A stretch of DNA of 64,000 bases from Acanthosoma haemorrhoidale (lineage: Eukaryota > Arthropoda > Insecta > Hemiptera > Acanthosomatidae): the NCBI GenBank assembly GCA_930367205.1, contig OV884011.1, positions 45,397,754 through 45,461,753 of the forward strand. Direction: 5' to 3'. Numbering within the stretch: position 1 is the first letter of the stretch; each line of letters starts with the position of its first letter. This document shows positions 12,798 through 25,400 of this stretch, one piece after another. The notes below the pieces were generated by a model. The model was not told where the DNA came from. It saw nothing but the letters and a program-made list of their open reading frames with translations, and searched no databases. Made by a program: the position numbers and the translations under genes.

Positions 12798-13748
12798 TCA
12801 CCGAATGCCCTTGACGTCTGTCGGCACCGCCATCTTCCGAATTACGTCGGCTTTCACAGAATTCGGCTGGACTCCCTTCCTCGAGATGTTATGCCCTAAA
12901 AAGTTGATTCGATCCTCTCCCAGCGATGATTTTTCCATGGAAAATTTTAACCCGAATTCACGCAATCGTCGGAATACCCTCCGGAGATGTTCAATGTGTT
13001 CAGATTCTGTTCGGCTGAAGATCAACAGATCGTCCATATAAATCTGGCATACTGCCTCGTCAATCCCCCTCAGGATTCCATCCATCAATCGCTGGAAAGT
13101 AATCGGAGCGTTCTTCAAACCAAACGGCATCCGTGTAAACTCATAGTGCCACCTCTCAAAAGTAAACGCTGTTTTGTGTTGATCGGTAGCGCTCATTTTG
13201 ATTTGATGGTACCCTGCTTTCAAATCCAAGGTGCTGAAGATTGTGGCTCCATTCAGTCTGTCGATGATGTCCTCAAACCGGGGAATCTGATACTTCTCAT
13301 CCGTTGTGTTCTCATTTAATTTTCTGAAATCAACGACGATTCTATATTTCTCCTCCTCCTCTCCCGATTTACACTTCTTTCGTACTGCCCACAGAGGACT
13401 ATTATACGGTGATGTGCTATCCACGATTATACCCTGTCGCCTTAAGCTGGCAATTTCTTTCCGGATATGTTGGCGGAGTGCCTGCGGGTAGTGACTCTCC
13501 TTCACGTACGCTGTTCGGTTCGAGCAGAGAATGGATGGTGGATTTGAGTTTAGAAGATTATATGTATGGTAGAGTTGTAACACCTTATGGCTTCCGGAGT
13601 TGGACCACAGGTAAGTTGGAGGAGGGATCGAAGAGAAAAGGGACCAGTTTTTGGAAGGAGGGAGATAAAGTGGAGTGGTTTTGGAAAGTGAAGTAGAAGA
13701 CGGTCTTGGGACAGCTGGGCTCGATATATCTTCCTTTAATGAAGACAT
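12798..13748 (-). pseudogene. Ty3/Gypsy reverse transcriptase domain
   Basis: The frame covers 316 codons. From about residue 79 it matches Gypsy-group RT: a pre-RT basic segment, SPYNSPLWAVRKK, YRIVVDFRKLNENT, the first catalytic Asp in STLDLKAGYHQI (D175), RMPFGLKNAPITFQRLMD, and the YMDD box at 237-240, followed by INFLGHNIS. All three catalytic Asp residues are present. The first 60 or so codons look unrelated and are probably out-of-frame or foreign sequence. The frame closes just after KGIR, where the family continues into LGTLNYYRRFVP in a neighbouring frame. Confidence 0.85.
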
Positions 13749-16700
13749 CCATGTATTGTAAGAGACAATGTAAATTTATATTTAGTTTATAGGTTTAATG
13801 TAATCATCCATTATTTCATTCATTACATTTTATTTTATTTTATTTTTCTATCATGTAAATAAAAAACGCATTATAGTAACTAGATCAAACGCAGATGATT
13901 GATAAAGATTGGAGGGAGTTATGACACCTACGGAGTTCCTTAAGGAGCCGTTATGTCTCGAGCACGCTTTCTAACCTTTTGACATGGTTGGGACAAATTA
14001 CAAGAATGCTAGTGTGGTGACATTGCGGTTTACAGCCATAGCCTAGAGGCAACAAGAGTTCTTTTCTACCCAAGTCATCTTGTAATATCTTGTAACAGTG
14101 ACAAGGTGGGTAAGTTAGACTGGGTTATCTTCTCCCACTAAACTTCTATACAGTAGGAGGGCAAGTGAACTTCTAGGCTTTCTCAATGTTGATGTCTAAA
14201 TGGATAAGCGTATTGTGATTATACAGGAGATCTAAATTTATCACCTTCCTTCAGAATTCTAAGCTGCTTCCCTTAAAATCCAGGAATACATGGACCGAAT
14301 CAGTTTTTGAGCTAGGTATATTGACGATCCACAATCTACTCTTTCCCCGCCTATCAAATATTGCTGGTCTGTTGAAAACCTTTTAATGGCCGCTCCTTTT
14401 TTGTCCGTGCTAACTCTGTACCTACAACCATCGGACTAAGTTGTTCCCTCTCAGTTTTCAAACCCCTTATTCCTTTTTGATCAATTTCTCTTTCCTCTTA
14501 ATATTCTACTATCTAATTAGTTTGAGTGCTATTCTATTATCAACAGCTATCTGTTTACGATATTTAATATGTTTAAGGATGCTTTAGTTTATACACGGAT
14601 CATTCTTTGTTCTAGAATAAAGATTTTTTTCATTTATTAAAATTATAAAACCATTAAATAAACCCCATCAATAGTTTGAAATAAATAAATATATCATAAT
14701 TCATTTATCAATACATGTATTTAAAAGAATAGACTGATTAAAATAGATACGTTTAAAGCAACTTAAAAATCTGTTTTGGAAAAAAATGCCATCTAAATGT
14801 TAAAAGTTAGATATCCTGTGCTTCTTCTTCTTCTGTTATTGTACTGTTTCGTAAAAACGTGTATTATCGTTCTAATATGTCGAGAAAAAGTAAAATAAAA
14901 ATTCACAATATACGTATTGATTTGAACCAAGAACCTTCATTTAAGGAAGTATTTATTCCAACCTCTGCACTTCTTAACAAGATAAAATCCTCTCTTTAAG
15001 ATCCAAGGCTGGAGAATATCTGAGTGAATTTTTTCGAAAAACACTTAACTCAAAAAAAAAAATACTATTTGTAGCTGAACGAATACTATTACTTTTTCCT
15101 TTGTGGGACTGATTGAATGCAGCGCGATAAAACGGAGAGGATATGAAAAGCTTGAAATGGAAACAATTTATTTCAATTTCGAAATGATGTCGTTTAGAGA
15201 TTTATTGCACAACTCATTCCAATTAAAATACTCATTTTCCTTTTCAGTAGGGTTTTAAACGGTATTTTCCTCATTTTATATGAAGCATGTTTTGACGACA
15301 CACGCCTTTAATGTTTTTTGATTATTTTTTAAGTTTACTTCTGTTATATTACTATAGTTTGTTTTTTTTATAGATAATCAACGGCTGCAAGAGCCTCAGA
15401 AGGAGGTTATACTTTTGAATAGGTTCCGAGAAAGTATTTTATCTGTATATTCAAAATTTTACATTAATGAAAGCTTCAAAGAGAGAGAAAACGGGCGGTA
15501 ACATCGTTGGGGCCGACTTTTTTCATGGGTATATTTTGTCCACATACTTCGTTTATTATGACTTGGGTTCTGTTTGGTGAAATCGATTCTTCCATCTAAC
15601 ACAATTCACTTGTGGTCACCTGAATAACTAAAATCGAACTGTTTTACCTTTGTCCCAATCCAGTCCTCCAACAACAGCAATAGAAGTCTTCGTGAATACC
15701 TTCCTCCCAGGTATACAGTGTCCTCGGCCTCTTCATCCTTCCACCCTTACCTCAAGGTGCTCTGTTTTATCTGATTTCTGAAATTCCTTTTAAAGGGCTA
15801 ATCCACCGAAGGCTGTACTAATTATTTATTTTAGTGGCTTCTAGTCGAGTTATTTTTTCATGGCAGTATTAATGATCCTTTGAGTTATAATTTTCCCTTT
15901 ATTTTCATCAGAAATCTCATCTCTATAGCTTGGAGTTCACTTGAGTTTTGGCTTATGAAGTTCCATATCTCGTTGGAATAGGTCGGTATTGTGAATGAGG
16001 TGGTTTAATTCAATACCTTTCAATGCTACCAAATTTCGTATTAAGTGATGTAGGAGCACATTGAACAGTCCGCCGACTGATCCTATCCGCTATTTTACTT
16101 CCCCATCCGTCTCTTCTCCACCCACACAAATATCTATCTGAAAACATACATCATTAACGTACTTTGAGGATGTTGTTTGCTTAGCAAGGAGCGAGATTCA
16201 TCCGTTCAGGGACCATGTTGCCATAAGGCTGGTAATAGTAGCTTATCAGCTAATGGCAGGTCCAGCCCTGTAGTTAGGGAGACTTTTCTCTCCCTATTAT
16301 CCGGCGCCCATGCCTACGTTAGGGCTCTTTTAGATGGGAATTCGTTGTTTAAACAACGTTCATTGAACGCAGATACAGTTTCAATAATCCAGTACCTTAT
16401 AGAAACCCTTTAAGGATCAAACAAATGAGACAATAGACAAGGGTTTCTTACTCAGTTCTAAGAAATTAAATTATTTGAGCCAACATCATCCAGATTCATC
16501 TTTCTCCGTGCTTAGCGTTTAAAAAAGTGTTTGAAAACTTAAACATTGGACCCATGATACAGGTGTATCTTCCAGAATAAAATTAAAGAAGAATATAGTA
16601 TTTGAGTATTGTCTCATTAGAAATGTAACGAGAGCCCTGAATTTGTGAATTATTCATGAAGTGTGGTACAGATATTAAGTTGCCCTATGAGCTCGCTGCT

Positions 16701-18021
16701 CATTTCATAAAAAAGTACCTTCGACTTCAAAGGTACACAAAGCAAAGTAATGAAGATTATTATAGACCAACTATACAAAGCATAAAATGTATGAAGGTAT
16801 GAATCAACAACAAGAAATAAACTATCTTACGTAAAGAAGTAAAACAAGTTCACTTAAAAATCAAAAGTATAGGTAAATACCCGTGATATAAAAGCAATCA
16901 AATATAATCCACCATTTATAAATCATAAGAATCCGCTCACTTAGTTATTTAACATTTTGAGGGTTATTTCCCGCTAAAATCAGCGTTGATTTGGGATGTC
17001 AAATGTGTATTCACCTAATAAAGTAAGTAGCCTCTCCATTATATTTATGATTTCTTTTACAAACTAATTTTTTTTTTACATCAGTTATGAACTGCATTAT
17101 GCACATTTAAATTTTATTAAATCGATAGATACTTACGAGATCCCGAGAGTATTTCTTAAATTCTTAATAAATGATTGTGAAATTTAACGATAGATTTAAT
17201 TATAATAAATTTATGTCATTGATTTTTGTCGTTTTTACATATAAATAAATATGAAAAAAATATTGACCATAAACTTCTTGTTTGTCCCGTCTAAAAACCA
17301 CGGGGGAAAATCAACATTTTTTCATTATTTAACATAAAATGTTACATAGATTCTTTATAGTGGCCACTTTATATGTTTGATATTGTTTTCGTTTTCGTAG
17401 GATACCCATAAATTAATCAGCATATTTCGAAGTGTTGAAGAAATACCGACAGACTAGATTGTACGAAATGTAACTCTCTACATACATAGAGTTCTTGAAA
17501 CTAGACTAGCAGAACAGAAAACATGTCGTTTTTGTCTACCTCGTTGTTCCAAATGCTAGGGCAGATGAACGCAAGGACAACACTTCAAACACTTCTGGGA
17601 CCCACAACATACGAACCCATCCATATAATAGGAGAAGCACAACCGCAAATGGAACACATGTCGACACAGACGATCCGCAATACAACAACTGCTGGGCGTG
17701 TCCAATCCTGACCAATAGGAAGTGAGGAAGGTGTGGCCTAAGTATAGTCAGGTATGATCTAACATGACCCCTCTCCTCAGCCCTACCCTCGACGATTAAT
17801 ATAGAATTACAAGGGCTCTTCAGCTATTCCTTTACAATGCAGCAGCAATCATGTCACTTTAACCCATTACAATGACGACATATGTCGTTAGAGGAAAAAA
17901 AAGTATCAACATTGCAACAGATATATAACACTAATCTCTTATGATATTTACTGCTCATGCTTTCGTCCACGCAATTGCTTCCAAAATGTATGCAGGATAC
18001 TTTCCCCTGGATGAATGCTGA
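13749..18021. other. Noncoding stretch
   Basis: Only short open frames occur (78 codons at 16177, 62 codons at 17523), none with recognisable motifs. One copy of the dispersed repeat family is at 17414. Confidence 0.4.
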
Positions 18022-18890
18022 TTAGGGGGTATTTGTTGCAACCACCCACAAACAGTTTACAAAAGCGCAAGTGAAAGTTGGTCCATCAAAAGGGTAGCCA
18101 CCCAACTGCAATGCAGATATCTTTAAGTAGCGTTTTGTCGTGACTTTGTGGTTATTTCTCACGCCTATGTGGGTTATATTTTCTTGAAGCTGAAAGACCC
18201 TAAAAAAATTAAATATTGCCTGGATAGTTGCCTCATCACGTTGCATCTTTTGAGTTCAATGACAATCCTGGATCATCTCGGGATTTCTTAAATGCTCGGG
18301 GGCACTCTAATATTTAGTTGTTGTCTCAATTAGTATTTGATTTGTTTTAGTCATAACAAAAAATCATTAAAACTATCACCAATATTTTTGTCTCGAGTTT
18401 GAAACTTTGACTCGACAAGTGCGTTTTTATAGAGGCAAGAATTTTGCAAAATGGTACCATTTGATGCACCCAACAATGCTTGTAATAAAAGCAGCTCCAT
18501 GATACTTTTTGTTATCTGGGATAAGCTGAAGTCCACATGGATCTCCCCAAATACTGGGGTACATATGTGGTGACAGGCCACGGGGAATTCCGTGCTTAAC
18601 TTCACAAAGTAAGGACAGCATATGCTCGTAATGTGCTTACCGTGAAGACGATGAAATTGCGACACACGACACGCGTTTTGACCAGGTACAAGCTCAAACT
18701 CCTGCCGGTATTGTAAAAATCGGACATTTACACAGCATTTCTCCTCTTCATCCAAGAATGTATGGCTCCGACTCATTATAACATGCTCGGAGTGCACAGT
18801 ACAACCCAAAAGTCGCAAAAAGGAAGAGGAATGCGACGAGTGCAGTATAAACTGGATTGTACTGGAGCAAAGATTGTTGAGAGCTTCCAT
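18022..18890 (-). other. Cluster of overlapping open frames of unknown origin, probably a decayed mobile or foreign gene
   Basis: A frame of 179 codons (18351-18890), a second of 64 codons in another frame (18427-18621) and a third of 74 codons (18022-18246) lie in series on the minus strand. The DNA here is less A/T-rich than its surroundings. I do not recognise the peptides. The 179-codon frame is Cys/His-rich (CCVNVRF, HHICTP, SICCPYF). The layout looks like one gene broken by frameshifts, but chance frames in G/C-richer DNA are possible. An endogenised viral gene or DNA transposon are alternatives I cannot test here. Confidence 0.3.
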
Positions 18891-21800
18891 AGGGCTACTG
18901 TACGTCTCGTGTAATGAGGTTGTATGAAAATTCCAACACTCACCCTTTTGGCCACCGAGTCTTGGTAGGGGAAGAATATAAATTAAAAATAAAAATGATT
19001 ATGCAATTACTTAGGTTAACCAGTGATATGTTCAGCTTAGTTATCTAAGCTCGTATTCCATTTAAATATTCTAAGGGACCGTCTTTCCAGAATAGAATTT
19101 TTTATTTAATTTTAATAGTTCTACTAGCCAGAGTGTAGACAAATTGTCATGTTATGCTGTCTCTTTTCCAAGAAATTATTGGTCAACATGTCTCATGATT
19201 ACTCCTCGCCTTGGTTTCCCTTTATTTAACGGGATGACATCCTCTCGATGTGTTTGTAATACGAAAGACAAACTACACAATGCGGCAGCGTTAAGTGTTT
19301 GCCAAGTGTGAAGTGCCACTATTGGCCTCCAGCCGGGGACAGATGTCCCGATTCTCCACAGCTACCAGCCTCCGCACCGCGGCGAATCTTCTCCTCTCTT
19401 ACACTGCACAACCCTTTAGTCCTGTCTATTGTACCAGCCCTGTGTGATTATATCCGCCGATCGGTGCGACTTCGTTATTAATCACATCGATGCCACTTAA
19501 AGGGTTGTCCCATTCAGAGCCTAGCGTGGAGGAAACGATTCAATCCGTTCGGTTTCCTCCTTCCTATTTGTAATTAATTAATTCTAACCCCTCGGATAGT
19601 TAGTTCAATTAACGTGTTTGATATTCGGACCCTCTTGCCACGTCATACGCTCGAGGGCCCCCTTGGGCAGGTGCTGCCTGCTGGTCGATACACAGACCTT
19701 ATCGGCTTTCCGCCTTTGCCAAGTCTTCTTCGCCCACTGTTTTATGTATGGTGCTACACTTCACCACTCCCCCTGAGACCTCGACTCTCCTTTCAGAAAG
19801 GTATGAAGTAATCGTATTTAGCCTGACTGTCCGGCGGATAGAGGTTTGTTTATGTACTACTTATGTAGCGGGCCATCATGCCAGAAATCTCAGTGGACTA
19901 GGCCAGGAAAGACAGTATTTTCCGGAAAGTCCAGTCGGCTGAAAGCTATTTAAGAATTAACGGTCATATTTTTACTCCATGATCAGTTACAAATAAATGC
20001 AACGCAACAGATATTTGTATATCACAGAAAAGATATTCTATAGGTTAAGATTTGGGAACAACCATGTACATTTCTGTTACCATGTACAGTCCCAGTAAGG
20101 GTTTACTTCCTACCATTACCCTCATCAAAATAAAAATGTATACTGTTCATTTTTTGGTTATGATAAAGCAACAAGTTTTAACAAAAACACTTATATTTCA
20201 TCATTCTTTAGTAGGTAAAATTAAAAAACAAAATTATGTTATATCATGAGGAAAAAAAAATAGAAAACTAACTGATTTTTTAAAGTGATGATAACACGCT
20301 GGATAAATACATCTGAATATAGTTAGTTATATTTCGTGGTATTATTTATTAATTGTATGCTTATGTATTTAAATCGATCGAAATGCAGAACCTTAAATTG
20401 AACGTTCATAATAGATAGCTTACACCAACTAGAGGGTAGGTGGAAACCCCAACTTTCCTCATTCAACTCGACTAACTACCATTAATTATTGACACTTGGA
20501 AAAGAATAATTTTTTTTTTTATTAGTGCGCTCTCATGCAGTGCAGAGTTTAGAACCAACAGCGTCATGGAAATGCGTGTTGTGAGCCAAAGTATCCTTGC
20601 AGATTTCTTAGAAGTGTTTAATTAAATGATCGTAAAAAATACTACTTGATTGAAAACACTTCATTCTAACTGTTAAACCATCTTCGGCAATCAAAATCAC
20701 ATCTTCAAGAAATTAAAAAAAATCTTTAGTGTTTATTAATATGGTTTATAAATTGTGTATATATGGTTGTTATTTATTGAATATCCACTTTTTTTGTATA
20801 TCAGTAGATCTTCCAATACGGAATCTTCACTTAAATGTACATTGTGCTTAAATATATACTTTAGCATGGCTACATTGTATATATTTTGTGGGGTTAACAA
20901 TAATTAACAATAACAAGGAAGTACAGAATACAAGTCAGAACAATAGAGAAACTGTGCCCTTACTTGTGGATCTTGAAGCAAACCGGCCCCGGTTTTTTTT
21001 TCACTTTTGATTATTTTTCTGTATTTCCAGTTATTTTTATATGAGCCAAAAAATAATCAGCCAATTGTGCTGGTTTTTTCTTCAACAATTTCATATCGAT
21101 TGAATCATTTATACAACTGCCATCATTGAGTATGCGTACATATTGATAGACGAAAGTTAATTTATGCAGAAAGCTGTAAAAAATATGTTTCCTTCAATTT
21201 TTATTATTTTCCTAGTTTATTACAGTGCGTTTGTACATGGAATCTTGACATTTGACACCGTCTGGTGCCTTTACCTGCTGAATATGTTATTCATAACCAA
21301 CAATATTCTTCTCTGCATAATATGTTTGTATTACAACTTGTAATTTAAGAGAATCGTTTTTGAACATATAATATACTACTAATGGACTCCACCCTTTATG
21401 AAATAAATTAAATCCCTGAATGCAATATTTCTTCGCCCACAGTTAAATGTAATTGCGTCGATACAACAAGCACAATACGAGATTAGTAAACGACGAATGA
21501 AAATAATTACCTCTAACCGAGCATTAACTGTCATGTGCAGTGACGGACGCTTTCGATTTGCATACGAATCCGAATTAACAACCCAACCCCCACCACTTCA
21601 ATTGTCATTCAAATACGCCCTGGCGGCTTTGTTCTTGCTCTTGGAATTTTCGGCGTGAACTGTTGTCTTTTTTTCAGCTAACCAACTTTGTAAATTTTAT
21701 CTTTAGATGGTAATTAATTTGTTTTCGAGTCACCGTTATTCCTTTAGACATTCTGAGTAAATATAGGGTAAAACGAGCGTGTATTATTATAGAAATATAT

Positions 21801-23869
21801 GGTATGGTAGATTGAGTGATTGGATTATAAGACTTCAGGGCTCAATGTTCATCGCTACAGAGAAACGCCGTACGTCAGTCAGTTAATATCCAAAAATCCA
21901 AAAATTATACGATCTGTTATAAGACGAATGAAAATTCAAGCATTTAAGTTGGAATCCGTCTGCATACCTTTTGGTCCTTTCGGATCCTGTTCTTCTTTAA
22001 GCCTGTGGTTTGATATCGGCAAGAGACCGATTGTACTCGTAAAGGCAACCTTGGCTTAAATCAGTCCGCTGTCGGTTTCATTTGTCTGCTGGGTGACAAA
22101 GTAGCGCGGTATCTACTTCACACAGGTAATAGACACTTTTCCTCATAATAACCAACGGCCCCTCAATGAGCCTAAACCAAATTTTACTACTTAGGCTTAG
22201 TTTTGTTATAGCTTCTTCTCTGAAGCTAATGTTCTTCGGACTTATCCTGTTGAAGTTAGATTTCTTTATGTTATTATTATTTTATTTTTTCATCGCGGAT
22301 ATCGTGGCAAGATGTTCTTTACTGACATTGGTTAGTTTATCAATCAAGCACTCCAAGATATTTTCCCACTGCAGGACATATTATTCTCTACAGTGCACGA
22401 GGTGCTACGAAAACACTCGAATCTCCCCTGCCTGGAACGCAAAATGATGAACTGAACCCCTACCCCAAGGTGAGAATACAAAAAAACTTGTTCCTGTCCT
22501 AGCGGGCGCTGTGATTGATAGAGCCCTCATGACTGTCTCGCCACTTCAGCTACAGCGGTAAGTCCTGTCAATCTTAGAGCCCATTCAATCGGCCCAACTT
22601 CGACAGGACTTGACAATCGCGTTTAGACCTCAGGAGACAGTCCACTTCTGTCTTGAGTGTCTACTTCATGTACGTAGGCCTGCAATGTTGCTATAGCCTT
22701 TGCAAGTATCCCATGAGAATTTTTTTTTTTTTCTGGATTTTTTTTTTCTTTTTATCTTTAAGTAGACATAAAAAACACTTCGAAGGGTTCCATTGTGACG
22801 CCACACACCAGCGGCTTAGGTCACTCCTGAGTCCAACGTTTGCTGAAAATAATAAATTTTGAAGGAAAAAAATTATTGTGTTGGTACTTAATTAAATAAG
22901 TGTTTGATTATTATTTAAATGACAAATAACTACTTATCACAGTTTGAAAACGACTAACTTTCTTTAAATTATGAAAGGAATAATGAAAATGAAATCCGTG
23001 AATTTTTTATCAAAACAGGTTAAAACTCATCTGCACATCCTACGCTGTCCTGAAATTCTGGAGGTCAGCAATAAAAAACTATACTTCAGTTAATTACAAA
23101 CACAGTCGATATTGAGCGTGTGTTGTCAAATGAAAAATGAAATACATGATCCAGGGAATGGCATTTCAAACCTATTTCAAATTGAAAGCATTAAAATTCT
23201 TTATTTTATTGTGACTGATATATGCGGTGCTGCCTTTGGAACCTGGTATGATGTGTAGGGAATTTCCACCCCTTCACAAAGCATTGAATCAAGTCCCGTC
23301 CATTTAATTTTTACTTTCTGAAATATCATCAGGGGTATATGCGTTATTAGCGACCATGAAGGCCAATATGTTCTGATACCTGCTTTGTCTTAAATTTTAC
23401 AACTCACTTTGGCTGTGGTTGTGTGGTTTATGGGGGTCTCTCGGTGGGACTGGGAGATGAGATGAAGGGAATTGCTTTGTTAGATTTGTCTTTGGCACCC
23501 GACGGTGCTCCAATGTCTCCTGCCTCCACGCCATCTCTATTTTACATTTAATTAATTAATTTTCCTCCTGAGCATTGATGTTATTCATAAGGGAATTTAT
23601 ATATATATATATATTGTTAGATGCTTCGTTTTTGTTGTGTTTTTTTTGGGGGGGGGGAGGAGGCAAAGGGTTATTTTTTCGTTACTTGACACGTTTAAAA
23701 CTTGCTATTGTGTCTTAGATCGGACCGGTTGAAAAAAACTCAGTGAACTTCACTTCAAAGCGCTCGAGCACCTACCGGTGATACAGCGTGCGTTCACATC
23801 GCTTTGAGGGATCTCCAATCGTTCCTGTTTGAATCCAGCGATGACAGGACAAAGGCTGGCTAACTAGCC

Positions 23870-23933
23870 GCTAACAAGGAGAGAGTGATTTATTAAAAAC
23901 GGCTTAAAAACCTACACCGTCATCCTTGTTAGC
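23870..23933. repeat. Inverted repeat, 11-bp arms
   Basis: GCTAACAAGGA (23870-23880) and its complement (23923-23933) enclose 42 bp; near matches extend the arms outward by a few bases. It lies in a locally G/C-richer patch with a B-box-like sequence (CCTGTTTGAATCC, about 23824), so it may be part of an old mobile element. Confidence 0.45.
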
Positions 23934-24483
23934 CGTTGGCTGGGGTAGGTCTGGAGACACTCGAGGCTGCTCCGGGGCAGGGCGCCATTCCAGCGAATCA
24001 TCCCTAATCCAGGGCCGCTTTAGACATTTCATTGGATAAATAATGAAGATAGCCAATATCAACGGCTATTTATAATTGAATCAGTTGATTAGCTGTGCTC
24101 TAAATGAATACATCTGCATGTCACATATACCTAGCCATTTACCGTAAAACATAAAGAAGCCTTATCGTTTATCATAGTTCTTAAGTATGTTGTAGCACAA
24201 TCACTCCTCCGCCGAATGCAGGAAGGGCTAAAGTTTAATTATAATTTGAAATAGTTGAAATATCGAGAGATTTAAAAGTCGGTATTTGTGACTAAATATA
24301 AGAATTGCCTTTTCAATGAATAAAAAATAGTTTTAATATTATAAACAGTTACATAAATAAACTATCGAAAAGGGTGACGACAATTTTAGTACGTTGTAGT
24401 TTCTGTGCTAGAACTTAGGAAAACTTGAAACCAAAACGAGCAAGAATTTTCGTTTATAACAACTTCCTATTAATGTATTTTCT

Positions 24484-24555
24484 AATCAGCATGTTTTGAG
24501 TAGTTTTTGAAAATATTCAAATCCATTGAATCATTTTTACAACCTCTATCGCAGA
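24484..24555 (+). repeat. Dispersed short repeat family, representative copy
   Basis: This copy has both recognisable blocks: TAATCAGCATGTTTTGAG and ATTGAATCATTTTTACAAC ending CTATCGCAGA. Related copies, full or partial, are at 8996-9050, 17414-17430, 21050-21115, 35553-35572, 42018-42040 and, inverted, 26872-26919. Identity and limits were judged by eye only. Confidence 0.55.
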
Positions 24556-25259
24556 ACGATCTCTAATATCTACTTTCGGACTTGGCAATTACTCATTTAA
24601 GTGATGGCGTTATATTTTAAGTTATCGTTAGGACTTGCATTATTTTATAGATAGGCTTAGTTTTTGATTATAATGCAATTTTTTTCTATCCAATCCTAAA
24701 CTTTTTTTTTTGTTACGTAAAATAAAATTTAACTAATGATAACGCCTCATTGATTGGAACCGTACATGAGAGTGTAATTATAGCCCACTAAGCTCCCAAC
24801 GTACAATACATATTGTCAATGAGCATTAAGAGATCATTAATTTGATACTGAATGCTATGTACTAGGACAACAATTATTTTTTCATTACTCCGTGTTTAAC
24901 TGATTTCTCATACGATACTCAGTCTGTGCATTAAATGAAGCTATCGTGTAACATATCATCTCTCTTACAAAACCGTAATTATAACACTGTAAATAAGATA
25001 TTAAATCACACCTTGTATGATTTACAATGACTTCTTGTAGTTACAGTTCAAAAATAAATAACAAAAATTACGCATTATTATTTTAGAGTAAAGATAGCTA
25101 TAATTTGTAACCCTAATCGATATGATTAATTAATTAAAGACTCTTAATTATGATTTATATGGTTGAAAATATTTTTCATGGCCTCGGGTTATCAAATTGA
25201 TATCGATATAAAATTCACGTTTAAAGGTCAAAGAAAGAGTTATATCAGGACAGATATAC

Positions 25260-25400
25260 AGAAACCCAAGTGAAAACTTCTTGCGGTTTCTTTTATTCAT
25301 AATTAACAGCCAAAGAAAGAGTATACTACTAGGACGATACTTGAACCCGGGACATTGCCAATAACGAGTCAGGGGTCGTTTAAACTGAGCTCGTTCTGTG
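25260..25400 (-). mobile_element. tRNA-derived SINE-like sequence
   Basis: On the minus strand GAGCTCAGTTTAAACGACC (A-box-like, about 25378-25396) is followed about 35 nt later by GGGTTCAAGTA (B box, 25351-25341), the spacing of an internal Pol III promoter. The 3' part contains CTTTCTTTGGCT and an AATAAA-type tail also seen after the element at 34.2 kb. It is not a functional tRNA gene: the acceptor stem does not pair. Confidence 0.5.

Larger units (their letters stand above)
11698..13748 (-). mobile_element. Degraded Ty3/Gypsy LTR retrotransposon
   Basis: Reverse transcriptase, RNase H and the connection region are recognisable in order on the minus strand. Protease, gag and integrase are not. 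The 3' side carries a purine run followed by a candidate short LTR. No matching 5' LTR was found above 13750, so the copy is truncated as well as frameshifted. Confidence 0.75.
18891..25259. other. Noncoding stretch with one G/C-rich patch
   Basis: The patch at 19290-19830 is G/C-richer and holds overlapping frames of 60-65 codons without motifs; it could be a noncoding exon or an old repeat. A (TA)n tract (about 23600) and a poly(G) run (about 23649) are present. No gene is supported. Confidence 0.4.
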
